Assembly: GCF_012033695.1 (NCBI RefSeq)
Contig: NZ_JAAVJI010000008.1
Span: forward strand, 62,001-126,000
Source of the DNA: Pseudomonas quercus
GTDB taxonomy: Bacteria > Pseudomonadota > Gammaproteobacteria > Pseudomonadales > Pseudomonadaceae
Reading direction: 5' to 3'
DNA: 64,000 nucleotides
Below, piece after piece: positions 1-12,267 of this stretch (positions are counted from its first letter, which is position 1; each line of letters starts with the position of its first letter). Position numbers and translations under genes: made by a program. The notes under the pieces are model-generated. The model saw only the letters and a program-made list of their open reading frames with translations, did not search any database and was not told the DNA's origin.

Positions 1-3000
1 GCGATACGGTCAGGTCGCTAACGGTATTGGCCGCCACGCTAAAGGCGAAGGCACCACTGCCACCGCCCAGTAGCACATTGACCGTGCCCAGGGCGGAGGT
101 GTTGGTGGTCACCCGGTTGGCCAGGCTCAGGGCCGTGCTGGCCACGTCGAAGGTGGCATCCACCACCGTAGCGGGCGCAGCCAAGTTGCCGCTGTTCCAC
201 ACCTCTGTGGCCTGTGGGCTGTCGATACGCACATACAGGTTGGCGGTGCTGCTCAAGCCATTGGGGTGCACCAACTGGTAGGTGAACACATCCACCTTGC
301 CGACGCTGTTGGCGCTGCCGTTGGCGGTGTAGCGGTAGTTGCCCTGGCCATCGATGCTCAGGGTGCCGTAAGTGCCTTGTACGGTGGTGCCGGTCAACGC
401 GCTCACGAACGCACCATTGCGCAGCACCTGCACCACGGCGCCGTTGTCCGGCCCGGTCACGTCGGTGCTGCCGTTGGTGCCCACGTCCGTTACCACGTTG
501 CCATTGAGCACCGCACCGGCCGTTCCCACGAACTGGTTCAGTGCCGTGACGTCCAGCTGGAGGGTGCTGGACACGTTGGTGAGCACGCCGATGCCCCCAC
601 TGGCGACGACCAAACGATAGTTGCCGCTGAGCAGCTTGGCGATATCTACGAGCACCGCCTGCCCGGCAATCACTTGCACATTCAGCAAAGCCCCACTGTT
701 GGCCGTGCCCAAGGTCACCCAATTGCCGGCAGCGTCCTGCACTTGCAAGGTATAGGTAGCGCCGTTGTACAGGGCTGCAGCGTTGCCCGTAGCCAAGGTG
801 AGCAGCGGGTCGGCTGTGGTGCCAGCGTCTACGGTGAAGGCATAGACTTTGTTGAAGCCGGCCAGGGGTGTGCTAAAGCTGTCCGAGTAGGTACGAGTGG
901 TCACGGCCGGGGCCAGGTTGACGGTGGCCGTGGTGAGGTTGTCGGTGGCGATCACCGGGCGGTCCACGTCCACGTCCGGCGCAGTGACCGTGCGGATGGC
1001 AGACAGGTTGCCACTGCTGTCGCGCAGGGTCACGCTGAGCACTTCGCCATTGATCTGCGCACTGCTCAAAGCCACGGTGAACGTGCCATTGGCTGCCACC
1101 GTGGCCGTGCCCAGGGTCACCCCTGCGGCGCTGCGCAGGGTCACAGTGGTGCCCGCCTCGCCTGTACCGCTCACGCTGGTGCCGTCTGCCGCTACCACCA
1201 GCGCGGCGGCAGCGGCCGGTGGCGTAAGGTCCGGCGCGGTGGCAGTGATGGCTGTAGACAGGTTCCCCGCCGCATCAGCCTGGGTAATGCTCAGGGCTTG
1301 GCTGTCGATCTGGGCGGGGGTAAGCGCCACGGAATAGGTGCCATTGGCGGCGACCGTGGCGCTGCCCAGCAATACGCCCAGTGCGTTGCGCACAAAAATA
1401 CGTGCGCCCGCGACACCGGTCCCTGTGACCACCGTGCCCGCGGCGCCAACCACCCCGGTAGCCGGCGCGCCAGGTGGCGTAATGTCGGGCGCGGTAAGCC
1501 CCACCTGGGAGGACGCGTTGCCAGCGGCGTCGGTGAGGCGCACCGTTAGCGCCTGGCCGTCGGCTTGGGGCGGGTTGAGTGTGACGGAAAACAGCCCGGT
1601 GCTGCCCACCGTCGCGCTGCCCAGCAAGGTGCCTGTGGCACTGTAGACGCCTGCCGTGGCGCCGGCCTCACCGCTGCCGGTCACGGCGCTGCCGTCTCCT
1701 GCCACGGCCAGGGCCGCAGGCGCCAGCGGTGGCGTCACATCCGAGGCGGTGAGGGCAGCGCTGGTGCTGTTGCCCGCTGGGTCTGCCTGGCGCACGGTCA
1801 GTACCTGGCCATTGAGCTGGGCTGAACTGAGCTGCACCACAAAGGCACCGGTGGCGCCCACGACTGCTGTGCCCAATACAACGCCTGTGGCACTGGTCAC
1901 ATTCACGGTGGCCCCCGCTTCGCCGGTTCCCGTGACCTGCAGGCCGCTGCTGCTCAGCAGCAGGTTGGTAAAGGGGGCAGGTGGGGTCGTGTCGGCGGCC
2001 ACCAGTGGCGTGGCAGCCGATACGTTTCTCGCCGCATCGCTAAGGGTCACGCTCAAGGCTTGGCCGTTCAACTGCGCGGCGCTAAGGGTGACGCTGAAGG
2101 TGCCATTGCTGGCTACCAGTGCCGTACCCAGCACGGCGCCACTGCTGGAGAGCACGGTGGCCGTGGCGCCGGCCTCACCCGTGCCGGTAAGCACTTGCCC
2201 TGCGCTGGTAAGGGCCAGTGCTGCCGGGGCGGCGGGGGGCGTAATATCCGGTGCCGTGATGCTCACGGCTGGCGAGGTGTTGAGGGCGGTATCCGCCTGG
2301 GTTGCGGTAAGGGCCTGGCCGTTGGCCTGGGCCGGGCTCAGCAGTACGCTCACCGCACCTGTGGCGTCCACCAGCCCGGAGCCCAGCACCGTGTTATCTG
2401 CAGCACGCACCGTCACCGTCGCGCCTGCTTCGCCACGTGCGGTGACAAGCGTGCCGGTGCCGTTGATCACCACATCGGTCAAGGCCGCCGGCGGGGAAGT
2501 GTCCGCCGCCGTCAATGGTGCAGAAAGGGATTCCCCACCGGCTGATGTGGTGGCGGTCACCTCCAGTACTTGGCCGTTGGTCTGTGGGGTGTTCAACGTC
2601 AGGCTGAAGCTGCCATCGGGGGCTGCCGTGGTGCTGCCCAGCACGGCCCCTGCGCTGCTGTAGGCCCGCACCTGGCTGCCGGCTGTGGCATTGCCTGTCA
2701 GAGTCAGCCCATCGGCGGCGAGTGCCAGTGTGGTAGGGGGTGGTGGCGGTGGTACGGTAGGCACGGAGAACGTCTGGGCCGCAGACAGGTTACCTGCGGC
2801 GTCGGCCTGGATCACGCTCAGGGTATCGCTGGCGGCGAGGGTGCCCGGCAAGCTCACCACAAAGGCACCACTGGCATCGACCGTGGCGCTGCCCAGTACC
2901 TGCCCGCCACGGGTCACGGTTACCAGCGCCCCAGGCTCGCCGCGCCCGCCCAGGAGGGTGTAATCGTTGCTGATGGCCAAAGCCGTCACGGCGCCTGGCG

Positions 3001-6000
3001 CTGTGATGTCAGCCACGGTGTAGGCCAGGGAGGCCGAGGCATTGCCTCTAGCGTCCTGGGCCACCAGGCTGAGGGTCTCGCCATTGGCCTGGGGCGGGTT
3101 CAAGACGATGCTGAAGGCACCGCTCGCGTCCACGGGGCCGCTGCCCAGCAGTGTGCCATCGGCCGCCCGTACCTCAACGCGGCCCCCTGCTTCGGCGGTG
3201 CCAATCAGCTGAGCGCCGCTGTTTTCCAGCCGAACCACTACGGGCAGGGCGGGCCCTGTGATGTCCGCTGCGGTGACCGGGGTTGGCAACGAGGTGTTAC
3301 CGGCAAGGTCCACCTGAGTCACGCTAAGGGTCTGGCCGTTTACCTGGGCGCTGTTAAGCGCCAGAGTGAACTGCCCATCTGGCCCGGCTGTGGCGGTGCC
3401 CAAAGCCAGGCCGGTAGGGCCGGTCACGCTTACAGACGCGCCGGCTTCGGCGGTACCGGTGAGCACCAGGCCATCCGCGCTGAGCACCAGGTTGCTCACG
3501 GGCGCTGCGGTGACATCCGCCGCCTGGTACAAGAGGCGAATCGACGCATTGCCGCTGGCATCGGTTTGCACCACCGTGAGCACCTGGCCATTGAGTTGGG
3601 CACTGCCCAAGGCGGCCGTCCAGGTGCCGTCTGCGTTCACGGTGGCGGTGCCGAGCACCGTGCCGTTCGCTGAAGTCACTACCAGCGCGGCGTTGGCCTC
3701 ACCGGTGCCGGCCAGGGTCAGGCCATCGGCACTCAAGGTCGTCACAACGGGGGCAGAGGGCGGTGTGAGGTCAGGCGCGGTCAGGCGGGTCGGCCCGGAG
3801 GGGTTACCGGTGGCATCCTGGGCGGTCACCGTCAGCACCTGCCCATTGAGCTGCGGTGTCACCAGGGCCAGAGCGAAGGTGCCATCGCTGGCCACGGTGC
3901 CCAGCGCCAGGGTATCGCCAGTGGCATTGGTGACCACCAGCGCCGTGCCCGCTTCACCCGTGCCGCTGAGCACGGCCCCGGCAGGGTCCAGAGAAAGCCC
4001 GGCCACTGCCGCAGGGGGCGTGGTGTCAGGTGCAGTGAATGCGGCAACGGGCGACAGGTTGCCTTGGGCATCAACCAGGCGCACCTGCAGCGTTTCGCCA
4101 TTCAAGGCAGGGGTTGTAAGGGCGATTGAGAACAGGCCGGTGCTGCCCACATCCCCTTCGCCCAACAGCGTCCCGTCAGCCAGGGTAACGCGCACGCGCG
4201 CTGCGGGTTCGCCAACGCCCGTGAGCAGATCACCCAGGGTATTAAGCACCAGGCCCGTGGCCAAGCCCGGCGGGGTCAAGTCAGGTGCGTCGATCTGCAC
4301 GGGCTGGCTGATGTTCCCGGGTGGGTCCGCCTGTTGTACCGTCAGCCGTTCGAAGTTCACCTGGGGCGGGTTCAGCCCCACGCTGAAGCTGCCGTTGGCC
4401 AGCACCACGGTGCTGCCTAGCAGCGTACCCGCCGCGTCGCGCACGGTCACCGTTGCGCCAGCCTCGCCATTGCCACTGACCACAGCGCCGGCAGCATTGA
4501 TCGCCACGTTGGCCAACACGTCCGGCGCAGTCAGGTCCACCGCTGTCAGGGTGGCTGGCGCCGATACATTGCCCACGGCATCGGCCTGGGTAAAGGTCAG
4601 CACCTGGGCATTGAGCAGGGGTGTGCCCAATACCAGGCTGAAGGCGCCCGTGCTGCCTACCACGGCCGTGCCCAGCACCACGCCATCGGCGTCGCTGACA
4701 GTGACCCTGGCACCGGCCTCGCCACGGCCGGTGATGCTGGCGCCGTCTGCGCCGATGTTGAGGGCAGTGACAGCGTTCGGGGCTGTGGTGTCTGCGGCCA
4801 GTACGCTTGCTGGCAGCGACGCATTGCCACCGGCGTCGGTCAGCGTGACGGACAACAACTGGCCGTTGGCCTGTGCCGAGGCCAGTGTCAGCTGGAACGT
4901 GCCGTCCAGGCGAACGGTACCGCTGCCCACTTGCGCACCGGTGGCGTCTACGACACGCACCTGAGCACCGGCCTCGCCACTGCCGGACAGCAACAGGCCA
5001 TCGCCGCTCAGGGCCAGGCCGCTGGCGGCGTCAGGAGCGGTCAGGTCGGGGGCCAGCACCGCCGTGGACACAGACTCATTGCCGGCTCCATCGGTTTGGC
5101 TGAGTGACAGGGTTTGCCCGGCGACTTGTGGCGGTGCCAGGGTCAAGGCGAAGGTGCCGTCGCTGTTGACGGTGGCCGTGCCCAGAATCAGCCCGCCTTG
5201 GGCCAGTACCCTCACGGTGGCGCCGGGTTCGCCAAAGCCAATCAAGCTAACGCCGTCTCGGGCCAGGTTGAACGTGGTGACCTGTGCGGGCGGTGTCACG
5301 TCCGGCGCCACCAGGGCCGCAGGCTCCGCGTTGATGCCATCCGTAGACGTGGCGATGACCGATAACGCCTCGCCGTTCAGCTGAGCGGCGGTAAGCGGTG
5401 CGTTGAAGGTGCCATCACTGCCTGCCAGTGCAATGCCCAGCAACTGGCCTGTGGCGCTGTAGACCCTGACCAGGCTGCCAGCGTCGGCCGTGCCATTGAC
5501 ATTCAAGCCATCGGCGCTGAGCAGCAGGTTACTGGCGGTGGTAGGCGCCAGTTGCCCCGGTGCGATCACAGCAGTGGCGGCCGAGGCGTTTCCAACCCCA
5601 TCGGTAGCGATGACCAGCAGGCTATCACCGCCTGCCGCTGCGGGAACCAGTGCCAGGGTGAAGCGGCCCTCGGCATTCACAGAGCCAGTGCCCAATACCG
5701 TGCCATCTGCAGCGGTTGCTGTGACCTGCGAGCCCGCCTCCCCCAGCCCGGTCAGCGTAACCCCGTCGGCCGACACGGCCAGGCTGGTCAGGGGTGAGGG
5801 CGGCGTAATGTCAGTGGCCACCAGCGTCGCCACCGGCGAAAGGTTACCTGCTGGGTCAACGGCAATGGCCGACAAGGTTTGCCCGTTAAGCTGGGGCGTG
5901 CTGAGTGCAATCGCAAACAGGCCGTTGGGGGCGGCTGTGGCCACGCCTAGGGCTGTTCCTTGACCATCGAACACGGTGATTTGCACCCCGGGTTCGGCAA

Positions 6001-9000
6001 GGCCGCTGAGCTGCAGGCCATTGGGCGTGAGCGCCAGGCCCGTCGGACTGTCGGGTGGTGTGATGTCTGGCGCAATCAGGCTCACAGCCGGCCCTTCGTT
6101 GCCGGGTGGGTCTTCCTGGTTCACGGTCAGCGCCTGAGCGTTGAGCTGCGGGCTGCCCAGGGCAAGGCTGAAGGCGCCTGTGGCAGCCACGAGGCCCGTC
6201 CCCAGTACGGTTCCGCTCACATCGCGCACGAAGACGGTAGCGCCAGGCTCACCGTGCCCGGTCAGGGTCACGCCGTCAGCATTGAGCACCACGCCACTCA
6301 GGGCGGCGGGCGGGCTGATGTCGGGGGCCAGGAAGTTGGTAGCGACCGAGGCATTGCCGTTGGCATCGGTCTGAATGATGTCCAGGGTTTCGCCGTTGAT
6401 AGGGGGGGGCGCCAGGCTCAGGTTGAAACCGCCGTTGGCATCGACTGTGCCAGTGCCCAGCAACGTACCATTGGCCGTCTGTACCCGTACCACCGCGCCG
6501 GGCTCCCCCAGCCCGGAAAAGGCTGAGCCATCCGCTGCGATTGACAGCCCGGTAACGGCGGTGGGCGCCGTATTGTCAGGTGTACCCACGGCGGCGGTAG
6601 GTGAGGTATTGCCGCTGGCGTCGGTAAGTTCCACGCTCAACGCCGCACCGGTGTTCTGGGCCAGGGGCAGGGTGATTTGGAACACACCGCTCTGGTTCAC
6701 CGTGCCTGAGGCCAGCACCGTGCCGGCGGCATCACGTACGGTGGCCAGGGCCCCGGCCTCGCCCAGCCCGCTGACCACCGTGCCGAAGGTATTGACTGCC
6801 AGCCCTGTGGGAGCCACAGGGCCTTGCAGGTCGGGGGTGACCAAGGTGCTGGCCTGGGATGTGTTACCGGCCCCGTCTGTTTGCACCACGGTCAGCACTT
6901 GCCCATTGAGCTGGGCCGGCACCACCGTGACGGCAAAGGCGCCGTTGTTGGCCACCAGCGCCGTGCCCAGTACGGTATTGGCCGCATCGCGTACGGTCAC
7001 CGTGGCGCCCACTTCACCGCGCCCGGTGACCAGCGTGCCGCTACTGGCACTGGCGACGGCCGAAGGTGCCTCGGGTGCCGTGACATCGGCGGCGGCGAGG
7101 GTGGTGGCCACCGAAGTGGTGCCGCTGGCGTCGGTCGCGCTCACATGCAACAACTGGCCATTGAGCTGGGCGGCGCGCATCAGCACGCGGAAACTGCCAT
7201 CGCTGCCGACAAGGGCCGCCCCCAGGCTGCTGCCGGCGTTGTCGACGACCGACACGGTGGTGCCAGGCGCACCGGTGCCCGTAACGGTAAAGCCGTCCCC
7301 CGTCAGCGCGAGGTTGCCAGGTGTGGGTACTTCGGTCCCGCTGGGGCCGTTGAGGGTGGCAGGAGCGGACGTGTTGCCCAGTGCGTCTGCGGCCACCACG
7401 CTTAGCACATCGGTGCTGACGGCGGCGGGTACGAGGGTCAGGCTGAACACCCCATCCGGGCCTACGGTTGCCGTGCCTAGCACGACGTTAGCGGCGGTGG
7501 ACACTGTGACGGTGGCACCGGCTTCGGCCGTGCCGGACAAGGTGCTGCCATCGGGGCTGATAGCCAGGGTGTTGACGGTTGCGGGCGGTGTGGTGTCCGG
7601 TGCCGTGGTACCACTGGGCTGTGAACGGTTGCCGGCCAGGTCGGTCGCGATCACTTGCAAAGCCTGGCCATTGAGCAACGGGGCAGGCAGGTTGAACACG
7701 AAGGTGCCATCGGCTGCCGCCGTCGCCGTGCCCAGCACGGTGCCGCTCGCGTCCTGGATTTCTAGTGAACTGGCCGCTTCGGCGGCGCCACGCAGAACCT
7801 GCCCGGTCAGGTCCACGGTCAGGCCAGTTGGGGCCAGTGGCGCTGTGAGGTCGGCTGCAGTGACCGGCTGTGTGGCCGAGGTATTGCCGCTGGCGTCGGC
7901 CTGCTCCACGGTCAGCGCCTGGCCGTTCAACTGAGGCGGGGTGAGCGGGGCACTGAAATGCCCGGTGGTGTCCACTTGGGCCGTGCCCAGTACAGCACCT
8001 GCGCCGTCCCGAACAGTCACGTTGGCACCCACTTCACCCGTGCCGGTCAGCACCGCGCCGTTGCCACTGAGCTGCAGGTCGTCTACGCGTGCAGGCGCTG
8101 TCCCATCGGGAGCTGTCAGGCTCAGCAGCGTTGACCGGTTACCGGCGGCATCCTCAGCGTCCACTTGCAGGGCCTGGCCATTGAACTGGGGTTGGGAGAG
8201 GGCCAGGGTAAAACGGCCGTCGGCGTTGGCGGTGGTGGTGCTCAGCACAGTGCCGTCCAAGCTGCGCAAGCGCACAGTGGCAAATGCCTCGCCCTGGCCG
8301 CTCAGGGCACTGCCGTCTGCTGCAAAGCTCAGCGCCGTAGGCACTGCGGGGGCCAGAATGTCTGGCGCTTGCACAGCGCCAGGTTGGGACGTATTGCCGG
8401 CCGCGTCCGTTTGCACCACTTGCAGGGTTTCCCCGTTTACCTGGGGGGTGGCCAGCGTGAGCTCAAAGCGACCATTGCCGCCCACGATGCCGGTGCCCAC
8501 TACCGCGCCGGCTCCATCGGCGGCCGTCACCGTTGCACCCGGCTCGCCGGTGCCGCTCAGCAGCCGGCCGTTGGCTGACAGGCTCAGGTCGGCCAAGTTA
8601 GCAGGGGGTGTCTGGTCCGGTGCTGTCACGGTAAGGGCGGTACTGATATTGCCGGCGGTGTCCGTGGCCAGTAACCATAGGCTCTGAGCACTCAACTGAG
8701 GGGTAGCCAACGGCACACTGAACGTACCGTCGGCACCCACGGTCGCGATTCCGATCGTGGTCGCGGTGGCGTCGAGTACGCGCACCGTGGCACCGGGCTC
8801 GCCATTGCCGGTAACGGTCAGGCCAAGTGTGTCGATCAGTACGTTGGTCACCGGCGCCGGTGGTTGCAGGTCTGCAGCGGTCAAGGGCACGGCAGCGGAG
8901 GCATTGCCTGCTGCGTCTACCGCGCTGACCTGCAAGGCTTGGCCGTTGAGTTGCGCGGCTGGCAGGTTGACCGCGAAGCGTCCATCGGCCCCCACCACAG

Positions 9001-11417
9001 CGCTGCCCAGCAGCGTACCGTCGGCGGCCCGCACGCTGACCGTCGCCGCCACCTCGCCACGGCCGCTGAGCACGGTGCCGCTCACGTCCAGGGTGAGGGC
9101 CTCAGGCAGCAGCGGACCGTTCAGGTCTGGTGCCGTTATGGCTGCGGCGGCAGAGCCATTGCCGGTGGCGTCGCTGAGGCTGACTTGCAGGCCCTGGCCA
9201 TTGAGCTGCACCGGGTTGAGCGGTACGGCAAAGCTGCCCACCGCGTTTACGGTCGCAGTCCCCAGTAGTGCGCCGCTCGCATCGCGCACGGTCACCGTGG
9301 CGCCCACTTCCCCACGGCCACTGAGCAAAGCGCCATTAGGGTTGATCGCCACGTCGGTGGCAACGCCCGGCGGGGTGAGGTCGGGCGCTGTGGCCAGCGC
9401 GGTCACCGATATGCCTGTAGAGCCATCGACCACGCTGACATCCAGCAATTGGCCGTTCTGCTGAGCCGTAGCCAGCACCACGCTGAAGGTGCCATCGGCA
9501 GCCACAGTGGCTGTCCCCAGCAGGCTTCCGTCACCGGCACGCACGTCCACCCTGGCGCCTGCCGTGGCAGTCCCGGTGACCGTAATGCCATCGGTGCTGA
9601 CGACCAGGGCCGTGGGTGCCACCGGTGCAGAAACCGGCACCACCGCACTGGCGTTAGGAGACAGGTTGCCGGCCGCGTCGGCCTGGCGCACGGTCAATAG
9701 GCCGCCCACGTTGGCCGCCGGGGTCAGGGCCAGAACAAAGGTGCCGTTGCTGGCCACGGTGCCTGTGGCCAGTACGTCGTTGGTGGCATTGGCCACCGTC
9801 ACCGTGGCACCTGCTTCACCCTGGCCAGACAATGCCAGCCCGTTGCTGCTCACCACCAGGTCGGTGACGGCCAAGGGCGGTGTACTGTCGGGCGCGGTGA
9901 CCAGGGCCTGGATCGAGCTGTTGCCGTTGCCCGCTGTCGCGGTGACGTCAAAGGCTTCGCCATTGGTATAGGCCGTATCCAGCGCCGCCGTAAAGGTGCC
10001 GTCCAGCCCGGCACGGGCCGTCGCGATCACCCGGCCTAGGCTGTTGCGCACCAGCAGGCGCACACCGCCACGGGCAACACCGGTCAGGGTCAGGCCATCG
10101 CTGCTGATCACCAGGTCAGTGGGGGCGGGGGGCTGGCTGAGGTCTGGAGCCTGCACCGGCAGGTTGGGCGACACATTGCCTGCCGCGTCGGTGAGGGTGA
10201 GTTGAAGCACCTGGCCACTGATCACGCCAGGGACCACGGGCAGTTCGAAGGCCCCGTCCGCGGCAACGGTGCCGGTTATCAGCACATTGCCCGCCGCGTC
10301 ATACAGGGTAACCGTGGCGCCGGCTTCTCCGCGGCCGCTGAGCACAGTGCCGTCGCCACTGATGGCAACGTCCGTGGCCGCCGCAGGTGCGGTGACGTCA
10401 GGGCCGTCCGGAAGCGCCGGAAGGCCTACGGTAGCATCGGCCGAGGTGTTGCCGGCAGCATCCGTGGCATTGACGCTCAGGGTAACGCCTGCACCAGGGG
10501 CCGGGGTAAGCGTTACGCTGAAGGTGCCGTCAGCTCCCGCAATGGCCGAGCCCAGCCCCGTGCCGTTGGCGTCTCTCACCCTTACGGTAGCGCCAGCTTC
10601 GGCCGTACCACTGAGTACTCCCACCGTGGCGTCCACGGCCAGGTTGGCGGGTAGGGCAGGAGGGGTGACATCATTGGCCGTGAAGCTGGCCGTCGGGGAC
10701 ACATTGCCGGCCGCGTCGGTTTGCGCAACGGCCAGGATTTCGCCATTAAGCTGTGCGGTATTCAGCACCACCGCAAAGCGCCCGTCGGCCCCTACCGTCA
10801 CCGTGCCCAACAGGTTCCCTGCAGCGCTGAATACCCGCACGCTAGCGCCGCTTTCGCCTAACCCGGCGAGCGTCAGGCCGTCGCTGCTCAGGCTCAAGCC
10901 AGTGGGAGCGGCGGGGGCCAGGGTATCCGTGGCCGGTGGCGTGGCGGCAGCACCCCCACCACCGCCCCCGCCCGTAAGGCCACCATTGGCGGCTGCAGCC
11001 GCGCCGCCAGCCCCCAACGCACCCAGGCCCGCGATGGCCCATTCCGGCGTTGCGCTACCCACCACGCCAGCACTGGCCAGCAAGGTATCTACCGAAGACA
11101 GCTCGGTAAAACTGAAGCCATTGAACGCCTCCGCGCTGTATTGGGCTTGCCAGAGCACACCGTCTTCGCCCTGGAACACCATGTCGCTGCGCACACCTTC
11201 GGCGGTGGCCTGGAAGAAGTTGCCGACGGTGACCTGCTCACCGGTTTTGAGGGTAACGACCGCGTTCTGCCCCACGCGTGCGACCGATGCCACCTGGGCA
11301 GGTGCAACAGGCATTTGCACCACCCCCGGTTGCTGCAGCTCAATATCTCCCCAAGTACGGGCGGACAGCTGGGCGGTGGATTTGTCAGCGACGACGATGT
11401 TGTCTGAAACAGCCATT
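1..11417 (-). CDS. Giant BapA/LapF-type repetitive surface adhesin (C-terminus beyond window)
   Basis: This minus-strand frame stays open from an ATG at 11417, behind a strong AAGGAG, to the window edge: at least 3,805 codons. Residues 1-130 resemble the BapA/Bap/LapF prefix domain seen at the N-terminus of large adhesins secreted by type I systems (ELQQPGVVQ, TLKTGEQVTVGNFF, a tryptophan-containing stretch and FTEL). A glycine/alanine-rich hinge (GGGGGG) follows. Then come about 39 tandem Ig-like repeats of roughly 85 residues, each with a D-x-T-x-P linker, a GEAGATV-like strand, a VLGTATV-like strand and an AQLNGQ-like strand. They end near position 985. Positions 1-980 encode a non-repeat region with a VCBS-like segment (GTYGTLSIDGQGNYRY). 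The likely role is cell-cell or cell-surface adhesion in biofilm, at the outer surface. The C-terminal secretion signal and the transporter genes are not in the window. Whether it is LapF, BapA or another paralogue cannot be decided here. Confidence 0.9.
930..10920 (-). repeat. About 39 tandem ~255-bp coding repeats (Ig-like modules)
   Basis: Reading the adhesin frame, I counted about 39 successive modules starting at linkers such as APDITPP or AADTTAP. Spacing is about 243-265 bp. The modules are diverged rather than identical: linker, middle strands and C-terminal NGQ/NGE motif are conserved, while core residues vary. This suggests an old amplification with drift or diversifying exchange rather than recent duplication. 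Two boundary modules have odd linkers (VPVSAPVAP near 9630; VPTVPPPPPP near 2750). Confidence 0.85.
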
Positions 11418-11831
11418 GCGCTCCTTGCTTAAGCATCACCGTGGGGCGGAGTGTTCTGGCTGCGAGAGAGGAAGCCGCCCGAACCTAGTGCCCGTTTTCT
11501 GTGGGATCCGTTATCTGTATAGCAGTGAAGGCACTGTGCCGCCTGAGGTTTTTGCATCCTTGGCGCGCTAATTTGTTTAAAAATCAAGGTAATGAGCGTT
11601 AAATATTGGAATTTGCCTCACGCGAAACTCCTGTCGCACAAGGCCCTCACGCGGCAGTGCGCGTGAAAATCCTTATTTATTGGATGGCGTTTCCCCGACA
11701 GACGGCCATGCCGTCTGTCGTTATGAAATGGCCGCTGCGCCCATTGAGTCATCAGTGGCGGCCCAATGTGCTTGTAGCGCCATTCAAACCGGGGCAAGGT
11801 GGCGGGTATTTACGCAAGCCACAGGTCGCCC
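11418..11831. other. Divergent intergenic region between the adhesin gene and arfB
   Basis: This 414-bp stretch has no convincing gene. It holds the adhesin ribosome binding site next to 11417 and an AT-rich section at about 11560-11620 that probably carries promoter elements, although I could not assign -35/-10 boxes. It also contains the strong palindrome listed at 11696-11720. Confidence 0.6.
11696..11720. promoter_or_regulatory. Perfect 11-bp inverted repeat, possible operator
   Basis: The arms CGACAGACGGC and GCCGTCTGTCG are exact reverse complements around a 3-nt centre (CAT). No T-tract follows on either strand, so an operator or a cruciform is more likely than an intrinsic terminator. 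It lies 112 bp upstream of arfB and about 280 bp upstream of the adhesin gene. The binding protein is unknown. Confidence 0.45.
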
Positions 11832-12245
11832 ATGCTGGACATCTCAAACACCGTTCAACTGCCCGACAGCGACATCACGCTCACGGCCATCCGGGCCCAG
11901 GGTGCGGGTGGGCAAAACGTGAATAAAGTGTCGAGTGCCGTCCACTTGCGCTTCGACATCCAGGCGTCGTCGCTGCCTGACTTTCATAAGGCGCGATTGA
12001 TGGCGCTAAGGGATAGCCGCATCACCAGCGACGGTGTAGTGATTATCAAGGCGCAGCAGTACCGCACCCAGGAGCAGAACCGTGAGGATGCCCTGGCGCG
12101 CTTGCGGGAGCTGATTCTGGCGGCGGTTGTGGTGCAGAAGGCCCGCCGGCCCACCCGGCCCACCAAGGCCTCGAAAGTGCGGCGGTTGGAGGGCAAGACC
12201 AAGCGAAGTGCGATCAAGGCAGGGCGGGGGAAGGTCGATATCTGA
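11832..12245 (+). CDS. arfB: Alternative ribosome-rescue peptidyl-tRNA hydrolase ArfB (YaeJ)
   Basis: The 137-residue protein carries the GGQ motif of class I release factors at residues 26-28 (GAGGQNVNK), followed by a short RF-1-like domain. It ends in a long basic tail ([27 protein letters not shown]) that in this family enters the empty mRNA channel of stalled ribosomes. It lacks the codon-recognition domains of RF1/RF2, and its length is typical of ArfB. It hydrolyses peptidyl-tRNA on non-stop ribosomes in the cytoplasm. I chose the ATG at 11832 (MLDISNTV) over an upstream in-frame start at 11799 because family members begin about 25 residues before GGQ and an AGG lies just upstream. Confidence 0.93.
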   Translation: MLDISNTVQLPDSDITLTAIRAQGAGGQNVNKVSSAVHLRFDIQASSLPDFHKARLMALRDSRITSDGVVIIKAQQYRTQEQNREDALARLRELILAAVVVQKARRPTRPTKASKVRRLEGKTKRSAIKAGRGKVDI

Positions 12246-12267
12246 GCCTGAGGGGTTAGCCTCAGGC
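12246..12267. terminator. Bidirectional hairpin between arfB and the permease pseudogene
   Basis: GCCTGAGG and CCTCAGGC form 8-bp arms around a 6-nt loop, directly after the arfB stop and overlapping the convergent permease stop. There is no clear T-tract. Confidence 0.5.

Noticed and set aside
266..10205. Long plus-strand open frames through the adhesin region (for example 3366-4964 and 6375-7934)
   Set aside because: They are antisense to one continuous repeat-coding frame, repeat with its period, have Ala/Pro/Thr/Ser/Val-rich unnatural composition and no ribosome sites. GC-rich codon bias explains them.
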